Positions 21,801 through 36,391 of a stretch of DNA of 64,000 bases are shown here, in pieces. The position numbers were made by a program, and so were the translations under genes. This DNA is from Bagarius yarrelli. Its lineage: Eukaryota > Chordata > Actinopteri > Siluriformes > Sisoridae. Below the pieces are notes generated by a model. It did no database searches. It saw nothing but the letters and a program-made list of their open reading frames with translations, and was not told the origin of the DNA. The stretch covers positions 1,319,748-1,383,747 of the forward strand of contig VCAZ01000014.1 of assembly GCA_005784505.1 (NCBI GenBank). Direction: 5' to 3'. Position 1 is the first letter of the stretch; each line of letters opens with the position of its first letter.

Positions 21801-22302
21801 AACGAGAAGTTTAAAAAACAGAAATGGATGTCAGGATTTTTAAATCAATGTAAAATGACTTATGTGTAAAAATTAAAATAAATGTGATTGGATAATAAAT
21901 AAAATAAAACAGGAGAATAATTAATTACGTACTTCTTTTTGCTGTGGTAGAACAGGAAATTTTTTCCTCCACCACCGAAGCTGCACAATGACAGGCTTCG
22001 AAAGCCAAACACTGAGGGAGTTCCCAGCAGAGCAAAATAAATAAAAGTTTAATTATTTCGTTGTTTTTGTCCTAACCTGTTGATGCGGATATAAATAGAA
22101 TGGTAAAAAAAAAAAAGAAAAGAAAAACATTGAACCACCCATGAAACTATTCTAAGAATCAGACAGATGTTTCAAAAAAATGAAACAGTCTTGCATCAGA
22201 GTGGAAAATTCAAAGCTGACTAATTCGGTACACTGATTTATTAACAAACACAGTCGGAAAAATTCGAGACCAACAATAACAATATTTTCAGAAATGTGGG
22301 TC

Positions 22303-22475
22303 ATAGTTAAGGTGTTGGACTGCCAACCCGAAGATTGTGGGTTCGATTCCCAGCTCCACCAAGCTACCACTGCTGGGCCCCTGAGCAAGGCCCTTAACAC
22401 CTAATTGCTCAGTTGTATAATAAAAAGAGATAAATGTAAGTCGCTCTGGATGAGGACGCCTGTAAATATTATTTA
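22303..22475 (+). repeat. SINE-A copy
   Basis: Complete: 'gtgggttcgattcccagctc', 'gggcccctgagcaaggccct', 'ataaatgtaagtcgctctgg'. Confidence 0.8.
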
Positions 22476-22574
22476 ACAATACAAATCCCCTATAAGCAGA
22501 TACACAGAAAGCACTATGTGTTTATCCGGTTTGTTAAAGATGACAGATTAAATTTGTTAAGGTAAAAAAAATTG

Positions 22575-22680
22575 TTGTCCTAATCCAGAGCGACTTATAT
22601 TTTTTATATCTTTTATACAACCGGGCAATCAGGGGTTAAGGGCCTTGCTCAGGGGCCCAGCAGTGTAGCTCCAGGCAGAA
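22575..22680 (-). repeat. SINE-A fragment
   Basis: 'atccagagcgacttatattt' and 'aagggccttgctcaggggcc' in reverse order; truncated at the LINE fragment that follows. Confidence 0.7.
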
Positions 22681-22681
22681 G

Positions 22682-22845
22682 GTAAGGAGGAGGACCAGAG
22701 AGGAGATAAACGAGGACATGAAGTTAGTGTGTGTGAGTGAAGAGGATGTAGAGAATAGGGTTAGGCGGAGACAGATGATTCACTGTGGTGACCCCTGAAA
22801 AGGAAACAGCCAAAAGGAGAAGAAGATGAAGTTCAATACCTCAGA
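22682..22845 (+). mobile_element. RTE/L1-type LINE 3' fragment
   Basis: 'gaagaggatgtagagaatag' and 'agacagatgattcactgtgg' encode the stub of a LINE polyprotein C-terminus (EEDVENR...RWRQMIH); ends 'aaaggagaagaaga'. Confidence 0.6.
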
Positions 22846-23004
22846 TTAGATAGGAAGTGTGCAATAATAATAATTTAAAAAATGTGCAATAGGAGATCTT
22901 TTTCTATGCTGCTGTAACAAAGAAACTTCCCCAATGTGGGATAAAGTTATATCTTGTCTTATGTAATGATGCCTGAAGAATGTGGACCTTACTTTAACTT
23001 GTTC

Positions 23005-23135
23005 CTTTCCCAGCAACACCATGTTGCCACTACTGGGCCCCTGGGTAAGGCCCTTAACCTCCAATTGCTCAATTAATGCAAGTCGCTCTGGATTAGGACG
23101 TCCGTCCAAATGCTGTAAATGTACATGTACATTTT
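23005..23135 (+). repeat. SINE-A copy, 5' truncated
   Basis: 'actgggcccctgggtaaggc', 'caagtcgctctggattagga', 'aaatgctgtaaatgtacatg'. Confidence 0.7.
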
Positions 23136-23317
23136 ATTTAATTTGGCCCTGAGGACCGATATGCAGAAACGATATTTATCGATTGTTTCACTTCTGATTT
23201 TGAGCCTAAACTAACCAAACATTTTTAATCTGTCAATACCGTCATTTTATTTTTCACAGCAAACACAACAAAACAACTTTAATTACTACAGCAATAGAAA
23301 TAAATGAGTCTGATTTA

Positions 23318-23505
23318 CATTTACAGCGTTCGGCAGACGTCCTTATCCAGAGCGACTTACATTTATCTCTGTTATACTAACTGAGCAATTGAGGGTTAAG
23401 GGCCTTGTTCAGGGGCCCAACAGTGGTAAATTGGTGGTGCTGGGAATTGGACCCTGATCTTTCATATGGCAGTCCAACACCTTAACCACTGCACTACCAC
23501 TTCCC
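23318..23505 (-). repeat. SINE-A copy
   Basis: Reverse copy with 'agcgttcggcagacgtcctt', 'ggccttgttcaggggcccaa' and the tRNA head reversed ('caacaccttaaccactgcac'). Confidence 0.75.
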
Positions 23506-23644
23506 AGATTTGATAGTCAGGTGTCCCGGGACTTTTGGTCATATACAGTAGTTTATTTACAAAATCTACTGTAGAAACTTAAAGGCTACAGAATTATATA
23601 ATTGAGCTCTGTTGTTAATTATCGCTAATAAAGTTGCTCTGTTA

Positions 23645-23646
<2 letters not shown>

Positions 23647-23683
<37 letters not shown>
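23647..23683. repeat. (ATT)n microsatellite
   Basis: About 12 ATT units. Confidence 0.95.
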
Positions 23684-23999
23684 TAAAATAAATTACCGAA
23701 ACATGCTTAAAAACTTCGTCCATGCGTCAGACGTGGCGGAAAATTTTTGTCTGATTTGGCTTTCAGAAATGGGGGATGCAAAATGGTTAGATAGTGCCAC
23801 CTATATGGACTTTCAATTAAGTGCCCCTCCCACCATGTTTGACGTGCATGGTACACACATGTAACACAACAATAACTACAAAAATGTCTACAGGGGAAAA
23901 ATCCTAAACTCAACAGGAAGTGTGTTATTTTTAATTTGCAGTGTAATTTATTATTAATTAAAAATCCATCGTCCAACAGTCCAATAACATGTATGTTAG

Positions 24000-24175
24000 A
24001 TTGATTGGTGATTCTAAATCGCCCATAGGAGTGAATGTGAGTGTGTGTGTGTGGCCCGGTGATGGACTGGCGACCTGTCCAGGGTGTCCCCCTCCTGCCT
24101 TTCACCTCCAGAAGATCCCTGTGACCCCGAATTAGGGAATAAGCACCTATAGAAGATGAATGGATGAATAATATT
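24000..24175 (+). repeat. SINE-C copy
   Basis: 'gtgatggactggcgacctgt' and 'gaccccgaattagggaataa'; opposite orientation to the copies at 18655 and 45540. Confidence 0.65.
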
Positions 24176-24811
24176 AATAATAGTATTAATAATAATCTGA
24201 TAAATTGTTACTATGCTGATGGTTATACTTTTAGACCCATGAACAGTTGCTGTAAGATGATATAATTCACAAAAGGTCAAGAACTCTGCTGGTAGGCGTG
24301 TTAGTTTTTGTCACATATACCTCCTGACGTCCTGTCAACACCGAGCTGACTACCGGCTTTGATGCCTTTGGGGTTTTCCTTCCCCTGAACAATGTGAGCA
24401 TTCATCAATGACATTAACACTGCGCTGTTCACTTCGCCAGCTGGACACTTATGAACCAGCGATCAAGTCTGACGCTTGGCATCGGAATCCTGGGAATGAC
24501 CACTGACCTATTCCGACACTGAGGCTGAATTTATGGACCACATCAAAAGCATACTCACGTGTGTGTTTTCCACGGCTGAAGCACAGAACGCTCCCTTTAC
24601 ACATGACGCAGAAATAGCGTTTGTACTATTGTGTAATGCACTTTTAAGTTTACTGAAAAAAAATCCTTCATTGCAGAATTCAAGATTAAAGTATTGAGAA
24701 TTAATTTATTATTTAAATTATACACAATTAAAATAAACTAAAACAAATCTTTATTTTAACCGCTAATAAACAAATGTGGTTATTTTTATAATAAAACCAC
24801 TAACAAATTAC
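24176..24811. other. Intergenic stretch, nothing recognised
   Basis: A GC-richer core (24280-24610) stands out from its AT-rich surroundings, but no intact frame, splice-flanked exon or terminal repeat supports a call. Confidence 0.35.
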
Positions 24812-26770
24812 CGTGACCATTACCATGGACATTACTATGAACATTACCATGACCATTACCATGTACCATATTACCATTACCATGACCATTAACCATGGAC
24901 ATTACAATGGGACATTACCATGACCATTACTATTACATTACCAGGACCATTACCATTACCATGGACATTACTATGGACATTACCATGACCATTACTATTA
25001 CCATTACCATGACCATTACCATGAACATTACCATGGACATTACTATTACCATTACCATGGACATTACTATGGACATTACCATGACCATTACTATTACCAT
25101 TACCATGGACATTTACATGTACCATGGACCATTACCATTACCATGGACCATTACTATTACCATTACCATTACCTGACCATTACCATGGACATTACTATGG
25201 ACATTACCATGACCATTACTATTACCATTACCATGACCATTACCATGGACATTACTATGACCATTACCATGACCATTACTATTACCATTACCATGACCAT
25301 GGACATTACTATTACCATTACCATGGACATTACTATGACCATTACATGGACATTACCAGTTACCTTGACCATGGATTACTATTACCATTACCATGACCAT
25401 TACCATGGACATTACTATGGACCATGGACATTACTATTACCATTACCATGGACATTACTATTACCATTACCATGGACATTACTATTACCATTACCATGGA
25501 CATTACCATGGACATTACTATTACCATTACCATGGACATTACCATGGACATTACTATTACCATTACCATGACCATTACCATGGACATTACTACCATACCA
25601 TTACCATTACCATGGACATTACTAATCATACCATGGACATTACTATTACCATTACCATTACCATGGACCATTACCATTCCATGGACATTACTATTACCAT
25701 ACCATTACCATTACCATTACCATGGACATTACTATTACCTTACCATGGACATTACCATTACCATGGACATTACCATGACCATTACCATGGACCATTACTA
25801 TACCATTACCATGGGCATTACTATTACCATTACCATGGACATTACTATTACCATTACCATGGACATTACTATTACCATTACCATGGACATTACTATTACC
25901 ATTACCATGACATTACCATGGACATTACCATTACCATACATACTACTACCATGGACATACTATGGACATTACATTACCATGGACATTACTATTACCATTA
26001 CCATGGACATTACCATTACCATTACCATGGACATTACTATTACCATTACCCATGGGACCATTACCATGGACATACCATTACTAATACATTAACCGGACAT
26101 TACTACCAGACCATTACCATTACCATGGACATACTATTACCATTACCATGACCATACCAGGGACATTACTATTACATGGACCATTACCATGACCATTACC
26201 ATGGACATTACCATGGACATGGACATTACTTTACCATGGACATTACATGGACATTACCATTACCATGGACATTACTATACCAGGGACATTACTATTACCA
26301 TTACCATGACCATTACCATGGACATTACCATATTACCATTACCATGACCATTACCATGGACATTACTATTACCATTACCATGGACATTACTATTACCATT
26401 ACCATGGACATTACTATTACCATTACCATGGACATTACTATTACCATTACCATGGACATTACCATGGACATTACTATTACCATTACCATGAACATTACCA
26501 TGGACATTACTAATTACCATTACCATGACCATTACCATGGACATTACTATTACCATTACCATGGACATTACCATTACCATTACCATGGACATTACTATTA
26601 CCATTACCATGACCATTACCATGACCATTACCATGGACATTACCATGAATTACATTCTTATGAACATCACTATGAACATTACTATTACCATTACCATGAC
26701 CATTACCATGACCATTACCATGGACATTCTTATGAACATCACTATGAACATTACCATGACCATTGTCATG
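24812..26770. repeat. ATTACC/ATGGAC satellite, about 2 kb
   Basis: Hexamer-based array of ATTACC, ATGGAC, ATTACT and ATGACC modules; a common higher-order unit is ATTACCATGGACATTACTATT plus ACC (24 bp). Because the period is a multiple of three and largely stop-free, several frames on both strands stay open for 60-250 codons of low-complexity peptide. These are not genes. Confidence 0.95.
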
Positions 26771-26774
26771 AACA

Positions 26775-27045
26775 TTGACTCACCGCAGTGGTACAGAGAA
26801 CAATAAACCACAAATACATGAGAATGCAAGGGGGTATATTAGCATATAACTAAATAAGGAACACCTGTGAACAATAAAGACCAAACTAACCAATGACACA
26901 AGGACAAGGGAATGCACATGACAAAGACATGAGGTACAAGGAAGTAAACAAAACATGAACTGCCCAGGCTAGCTTAGCCCAGACATAAAACAATAAACAT
27001 AAAAACATGAAACAAGAAAAAAAAAAAAAAACCAAGAACATAAAA
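26775..27045. repeat. Dispersed repeat, family unassigned
   Basis: 'aacaataaagaccaaactaa' and 'ccaatgacacaaggacaagg' match the layout of 55925-56240. No coding frame. Confidence 0.45.
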
Positions 27046-27049
27046 CCCT

Positions 27050-27225
27050 ACAGTTAGAGTGTTAAACCGCCAACCGAAAGACTGGGTTCCATTTCCAGTA
27101 CAACCAAGTTGCCACTGTTGGGCCCCTGAGCAAGGCCCTTAATCCTTAATTGCTCATTTGTATAAAAGGGATAAATGTAAGTTACTCTTGATAAAGACAT
27201 CTGCAAAATGCTATAAATTTATTCG
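27050..27225 (+). repeat. SINE-A copy
   Basis: 'gttgggcccctgagcaaggc', 'tgctcatttgtataaaaggg', tail 'atctgcaaaatgctataaat'. Confidence 0.75.
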
Positions 27226-27229
27226 TAAG

Positions 27230-28010
27230 AAAGAAAAATACTGTCAGTTTCCTGAGATTTTAATATAAAAATTCTATTTTTCCCAAAAACCCGACTTAAT
27301 TCATTCATTCATTAATAATTTGATACATTAAATAAACTAATTGAGGAATGACTGCTATAAACGACAAATTAATAATTACATATTTCATTTTATTTATCAT
27401 ATTTTAATCATTCATTTCATTAATTTCTTACTTACCTTACTTCAATATTTATTCAGCGCTACAGGGTGACGTGATAAAGCTAAAGTTACCTCAAGGTTAA
27501 TGATCAACCTTATAATAACAGTCCTGAAATGTTTTATTAATCTTTTCATACAGCAGTTTGGCAATGATTACAACTATAATTTGATAATAAATTCCATATC
27601 ATACCTTTATCTATTTAAAGTTCAATTTAATGTCACGAAACAACCAGGAAACAGAGTGCACAACAACAGTTCCTTCATTTATCACTTTCATGCTCTTTAT
27701 ATGGTCGCACATTTATAAGTCTGGGAAATGAAATGCCCGAGCCGTGCTCAGACTAGTAACTGGGGGTTTAACCGATATGTATTTTTCAGGGATATTGCCG
27801 ATACCGATTATTACAGATCAAGTAGACCGATAAGCGATATTTTGTAGCGATATCGATGGTAAAAAATATCGCATACATGTTATTGGCATACATGTCAAAC
27901 TGTCAAAATTATAAATAACAAGGACTTTGACAAAATATTTCTTTAAATGTTTTAAACATATATTTAATGAGTGTGTGAGTGTGTGTGTGTGGGGCCCTGC
28001 GATAGACTGC
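27230..28010. other. AT-rich stretch with an ATCGATA-type repeat
   Basis: Positions 27765-27880 carry 'accgatatgtatttttcagg' and 'cgatattttgtagcgatatc', resembling blocks near 31790 and 46660. Otherwise no feature. Confidence 0.4.
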
Positions 28011-28016
28011 CGACCT

Positions 28017-28295
28017 GTGGTTAAGGTGTTGGGCTGTTATTTGGAAGAATGGAAAAAGAAATAAATGTAAGCCGCTCTGCATAAGGGCGCCTGCTAAAAT
28101 GCACATACTTTGGGAAGTGGTTAAGGTGTTGGACTGATACCAGAAAGACCAGGGTTCGATCCCAACACCACCAAGCCACCGCTGCTGGGCCCCTGAGCAA
28201 GGTCATTAACCCCAAATTGCTCAGTTATATATGAGAGATAAATGTAAGTCGCTCTGGATAAGAACGTCTGGCAAATGCTGTGCATGTAAATAATC
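28017..28295 (+). repeat. Two SINE-A copies in tandem
   Basis: A truncated copy (28017-28098) is followed by a full one (28115-28295) with 'cagggttcgatcccaacacc' and 'gctgggcccctgagcaaggt'. Confidence 0.7.
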
Positions 28296-28544
28296 TAATC
28301 AAGGCTTAGTGAACAATAAGGTGTGGCTTAGCAAATAATAATAATAATTAAAACCTGGTGCAACTTCACCTGTTTATTTCTAAACCCAACTTTACTTTTA
28401 GTTGAATGAAATAAAACTGACTTCCCTCTTGAAGCTGTAGTAGTTAATTTGAAAGCCCACTTGTTGTAATTAATTCTATTTAGAAGCATCTTATTTATAT
28501 ATATATATATATTTTCTTGTTTGTTTATTTATGTAGATATTTAA

Positions 28545-28800
28545 TTGATTGATTTATGGTTCAATTGATGGATGTATAGATTGATTGATTGATTTATGGA
28601 TTGACTGATGGATGGATGGATGGATTGATGAATGGGTGGATGGATGAATGGATTAATTGACTGTTTAATGAATGGATGTATGGATTGGTTGATTTATGGA
28701 TGAATGGATAGATTGATTTATGGATTGATTAATGTATGACTTGATTGATTGATTAATGGATGGATGGGTTGATTGATTTATGGATGGATGGATGGATGAT
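28545..28800. repeat. Degenerate GATT/GATG tetranucleotide repeat
   Basis: Interleaved ATTG, ATGG and GATT words over about 250 bases. Confidence 0.9.
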
Positions 28801-29205
28801 TTTATTCTGATGCTGTAATTGTAGTTTTACTGTTTTATGCTTAATCAAGTCTGAGTTAAGATGTATTATTTGCATGATTGTGTTAAAAAAAACCTATTTT
28901 GATTGTACAATTAATGCTTACAATTAAAAAAGAATAAGTAGAAATCTTCAGTACTCTAGAAACCACTATTAATAGTAGAAGATTTAGAATTAAAGGTATC
29001 TGTAGTATTAATACTAATAGTGGTTGTTGTAGTAGCAGTGGTAACACTTAATAGTTTATGTTTGTGTTACACTGTTAACAAACAATGAGACTTTTATTCT
29101 GAAATGATAACAGCGCTTCTCAGAAGACCGGAAGATGATTTAAGAAAGACTCCGCACAACTTACACGGGAAATACACGACATTTAATCTTTTTCTACAAC
29201 CGAAT
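28801..29205. other. Upstream flank of lyrm9, nothing recognised
   Basis: AT-rich sequence passing into a slightly GC-richer stretch ('aagaccggaagatgatttaa' near 29120) next to the first exon. I see no TATA box near the start codon. Confidence 0.3.
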
Positions 29206-29276
29206 TACAGTCTGATTTTTCGCTTTTGTCCTTTTTTAAACCGGGTTAAAGTGAAGGTCAGTGCATCTGAGTGAAA

Positions 29277-31522
<2,246 letters not shown>

Positions 31523-31655
31523 TGGAAGGTGCTGTCACTCCGGACTGCTTTCAGGCTCATAAGAAGCTAATAAGAAGTTTATAACCTGTCTCAGTTGTAC
31601 GCCAGAGTTTCACTGTTTCAGACAATGTAATAGTAACATTTTTATTGCCAAACTG

Positions 31656-31681
31656 TAAATAAATATGTTCACTGAATAAAA
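31656..31681 (+). terminator. lyrm9 poly(A) signals
   Basis: 'gtaaataaatatg' and 'actgaataaaagt' lie about 135-160 bases after the stop codon; either could direct 3' end formation. Confidence 0.55.
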
Positions 31682-31779
31682 GTATATTTGTGTGAAATTG
31701 TTCTTAACAAACATCATGAGCTTTGATTTTGTCAGCACTGATACAATTCTGTGATTATGTTGCACCTTTTGAGCTTTTT

Positions 31780-32490
31780 AAAAAAAAAGACTGCCGATAT
31801 TTTATTTTACCGATATTTATCACGATTTTGTCTTCTTATATTATCGGATATCAAATTTGTAATATCGGATCCACCGATATATGACCGCTATTACAGTATT
31901 GCACTTTGAAGAAAGAAGAAAATGTAACTTGATTTGCTTAAATCGTTAGTTTATTTAAACATATAAGCAAATTATAAAGAGTTCTTTTTTAACTTTTTAG
32001 AAAAATTTAGAAATTTAGAAAGTTGTATGTTCTTTATTAGCTGCCTGTGTTACCCTTAATTACATCAAAAAAGCATCTACTTGGCACAAACTGGAGCCAA
32101 TTATGGCTGCATCGTTAAGGAATTCTATAATCACCCTAAGATAGGTGGTGGCCTGAGTTGGGAAGAGCTTGCACTTTTCATTGTTGAAGGTCGAATTGCC
32201 TGCTACCAAGTGGGGCTGTATATTGGCAGGGGCCTCACGATACAAAATGTCACGATATATCGCAATACAATAGATATCGCAATACATTACATTACCTTAA
32301 ATTAAAAAAAGTAAAACAAATAGCTAAAAATACAAATCTGGAGGTTCCCTTATTTTTTCTTTTTTTAGGTAAATATTAACATAAATGCAAATCAGCTAAA
32401 TACGTAATTTAATTATATATCGATATTAGAATTTCGATACACTATAGTCAAAAAAAAAAAATTGTGATAGCTGTGTCGATATTTTTACAC
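31780..32490. repeat. ATCGATA-type dispersed repeats between lyrm9 and nos2
   Basis: Two blocks, 31780-31895 ('accgatatttatcacgattt') and 32220-32490 ('ggcctcacgatacaaaatgt', 'acgatatatcgcaatacaat'), of the kind common in fish non-autonomous DNA transposons. No coding frame. Confidence 0.5.
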
Positions 32491-32954
32491 AGTTCTACTG
32501 CGGAGGTTGTGCCAGTATCAGCCAGTCGTTGTGGCTCAGTATTTGGATGCCCTGGAGAGATGATGATGGGGAGGAGTTGGACGCTCTGATGATAGTTTCT
32601 AAAAGAACTACTTTCTAACACGCTGGTCGGTCAAAGGAGTATGTTTATAAAACTATATACCTCCTCACTCTGAGTGTACTTAATACACAATACTGTAAAG
32701 ATTTTAAAGATTCAGAGATTTGATATAACAGATATACTGTACAGATTTCCATGCCATTTTATACAATGACATCTGACATTTTTTCTGTTTCATTATTCAT
32801 CTGCTGATAATTTCAATCAGTGTATTCATTTATTTATTGTAGATTTAGTTTTCTGAGGTCCTGTGACTACAGTTGCTTACACACACTGTGTGACTGCATA
32901 ATTCCTGCTCCCTGTTTTCACCCACATGGGGATGGGTTCTCTGTTGAGTCTGGA

Positions 32955-33140
32955 GAAGTGGTGGCTCATGGTTAGGGTGTTGGATTACTAACCTGTAATT
33001 GTAGGTTAGATTGTAGGTTTGATTCCCAGCTCCACTAAGCCACCACTGCTGGGCCCCTGAGCAAGGCCCTTAACCCCCAATTACTTAGTTGTATAAATAA
33101 GATAAATGTGAGTTGCTCTGGATAAGGGCGTCTGGTAAAT
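32955..33140 (+). repeat. SINE-A copy
   Basis: 'gaagtggtggctcatggtta', 'gctgggcccctgagcaaggc', 'gataagggcgtctggtaaat'. Confidence 0.8.
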
Positions 33141-33144
33141 GTTT

Positions 33145-33720
33145 ACACAGTATATTTGTTTATCACAAGTCGAATGACATCTACACTCACATATGTCTGC
33201 TCACCGCTCTCTTCTAAACTGGCCATCCGGACACAGAAACGTTGCTACAGCATGGGTAACCTACTGGTTTATCTGGTCAGAGGAGAACTGACCCCCACAG
33301 ACTGAACCTGGTTCCTCCCAAGGTTTGTTTCTCCATTTTGTCACCTATGGAGTTTTGGTTCCTTGCTGCTGTCGCCTCTGGGTTGCTTAGTTGGGGACTC
33401 TTAATTTGTAGATATCAATCAAATTAAGTGTTTAATATGGTCGTTTCTGAGGTATTTCTGTAAAGCTGCTTTGAAACAATCCCGATTGTTAAAAGTGCTA
33501 TAGAAGTAAAGGTGACTGGACTTGACTTGGTTCCTCTCAAGGTTTCTTCCTATTTCGTCTCAGGGAGTTTTTCCTTGCCACCGTCGCCCTCAGCTTGCTT
33601 ATCAACGACACACTGTTTTCTGATTCATTTGCATTTTATCATTTCTTTGATTGTGTACAGCTGCTTTGTGACAATCACCGTTGTAAAATGCGCTACACAA
33701 ATAAAATTGAATTGAATAGA
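33145..33720 (+). mobile_element. LINE 3' UTRs, two related tails
   Basis: 33145-33510 repeats the tail at 1268-1665 ('cctactggtttatctggtca', 'tgaaacaatcccgattgtta'). A second, related tail (33520-33720) has 'cagggagtttttccttgcca' and ends 'aaataaaattgaattg'. No RT sequence remains. Confidence 0.65.
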
Positions 33721-34147
33721 ATAAACTTAAAATATGATGTTATATTTTCTCTGTTTAAGGTGAAGGCGAGAAAAAAACAGATTCAATTTAACAGGAAAGC
33801 AACAAGAAGTTCACAAATTGAATTAATTAGATTCACGGCTCTAAGCTTTTTTAATAGGTCAATATCCAATATCCAATCTATGCCGAAAATAGTAAAATAA
33901 TCCCAGTTTTTTTTCCCATTAGCGTCTAATATTTTGTTTGTAGACTTCTTTTAAGCTAACAATTAAAATATACCACTTTTCTGACTGTTATCGTTTTTGT
34001 CGGACATTTCGGCGTTGTCGTTGTCGTTGTCGTTGGGTAAAGCATTTCGAGCAGTGCTCTCAGCTCTTCACCCACCCCCCCCATGAGCCTGACATCTCAA
34101 GAGTTTGACACTTTTTGTCTGTTCCTCAAGCCAAAGCAGGTGCAGCA

Positions 34148-34154
34148 TATAAAA
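34148..34154 (+). promoter_or_regulatory. nos2: nos2 TATA box
   Basis: 'gcatataaaagggagcc' lies 284 bases before the nos2 start codon and after the last upstream repeat, so transcription probably starts near 34180. A GAA-rich tract (34285-34320) and a short upstream ORF (ATG at 34202, stop ending 34225) would then fall in the 5' UTR. Confidence 0.6.
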
Positions 34155-34431
34155 GGGAGCCAAAAAATTGAATATGCTCAGAGTGCTGCACGCTCACACC
34201 GATGATGAGCTTGCGTCGCAAATAATATAATCAAATACAGAAACATAAAGAATTTTATTTAGTCATCTAAATACTTTGCCTAAATCGAAGAAGAAGAAAA
34301 AAGAAGAAGAAGAAGAAAGGTTTGTTTTGCCTAGTATTATTCTAAAATATAATATCATAATAATATTATCACTATCATCATTAGCCTTTGACATATTTAC
34401 TACCCATAACTAGAAACTACATGCTTTAATT

Positions 34432-36355
34432 ATGGGCAAGAAACTTTGTCAAGCTAAAGGAAAGGATCTCCAGCAGACTCAGCTAAACATGGTCAGTAAC
34501 CTAAAGTAACTTTTGGCTAATATAATGCTCATAATAATGAAATTAGAAAAAAGAGTGATCCAATTTGCACATCTGGGTTGTAAATGTTTTAAATGTCCAT
34601 CAGCAGGCAGAAAACAGGAGCTCCCGGTGTCCTGTAAAGCTCCATGTGCGTAATCATCAAAACGGCTCACGATACCAGGACTCGCTGTATCACAGGGCCG
34701 TCAAGGTGAGACTTATTAAAACATTCCTGAGAGATAGGAAAACTATTATACTTTTACATATGTATGTTTTAGTACTGCTTAATGTACATATGTGTGTTAT
34801 GTACTGTTATAGAATTCAGTTTCGTAATATTTACTATTTATGTACGATATTTTACTAATTATCATCGTATCATAACATAAAGACTATTAAATAATTCCTA
34901 TTTAGTAAAATCTCTAATAATATTTTAATATTTTCTACTATATTAGTCTGATAATAGTAAACAACAGAATCATATTTAGTCAAATTTACTAAAAAATATA
35001 TTTTTATGAAAGAATCCTTTAATTATCATTTTTATCTTTATTTTTATAGAGGTACATAATCAATACCATGTTAAATAGAATACTGCTATTATATTTAGTA
35101 TAATTAAAATTATTTTTAATACAGTTTTATATTCATAGCAGTACTAAACAAACCATCGTTTCACTATTTGACCTGATAGTGTAGTAAAGTTTATTCCTGT
35201 TACTGTCAAATACTGCATTTTACTCTATTACTACTGTATTAAGTAATAATTACAACTGAATATGTTACTATTTCTACTATATAATTAATAATAATATATA
35301 ATAATAATAGTAATAATAATTAATACTACTTCTGTACAGATTTGTTTTGCTAATATTTTTATTCTTACTATATTTTTTGTTTATTACATTTTCTACACAA
35401 ACATACAGTAATGTTTACTTTGCAGATGCATATAAATTATTATTTATAGTAAAGTAAAATCGTAAAAGATTGTGTACATTTATATAGTTTATAAAATGAA
35501 AGACTGTAAACTAATAAAAAAAAATTAAAGAAACTAGAACTGTATAGAATCATATTATAGCACCATAATTACTACTTGACATACAGTAAACCATGATAAT
35601 ATTAACTCTTACTTGTCTATTTAATACCGTACTATTTAGTGCTACATCTTATCATTATCCATAGCCAAATTTAGTATTCTTTATTAATCAGTGCTTCTTA
35701 TTATGAGTTACTATAATAAAATGTTTTACTTTAGCTTAACATATTATTATACAGAATTTAATAGGTAAAGAAATAATACTTAAAACTACACCATTAGGTT
35801 TGCTATTGAACTATTTAGTATTAATTGTTTTGCTATAAATTATTTTATAACTTCATGTAATAAAAGTAATAATATATGTTTTTTACTATTTTTTTACTAT
35901 AGTATATATTTTCTGATGGATTTTAGGTATATTTAATACACCACACTTTTTTTTCTTTGCTATACAGTAAATTAACATTATTATTATAGTATTTTTATTA
36001 GTTTCAGTAGTGGTAAAAGAAGGACTATTGGTAAAAGTAGCAGTAATAGTCGTTAGTATAGTGCTGTTACTACTTTTCGCATTTTTAGCTATATTTTCTT
36101 ATATAAAATTTTTTTTTCAACATATTTCTTGCTATAAAACTATAAAGTATTTTTGGTATGAATTACAATGTTAAGACATTGGTGTTTTTTCTGGTAGCAG
36201 AAATAGTGTTTAATATGGTTGTTACCTGATATATAATACTTTGGAATCATGTTATAATTATTTTAAGCTATTTTTAGTAGTTAATTTGATTCTACAACAA
36301 ACTAGTTATTATAAAATTATGTTAAAAAATGGGAATTTTTTTGGTATAGTTATTA

Positions 36356-36391
<36 letters not shown>

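Noticed and set aside
24889..26806. Long open frames of up to about 250 codons on both strands
   Set aside because: They are arithmetic products of a stop-poor hexamer satellite; the predicted peptides are low-complexity repeats of the array words.
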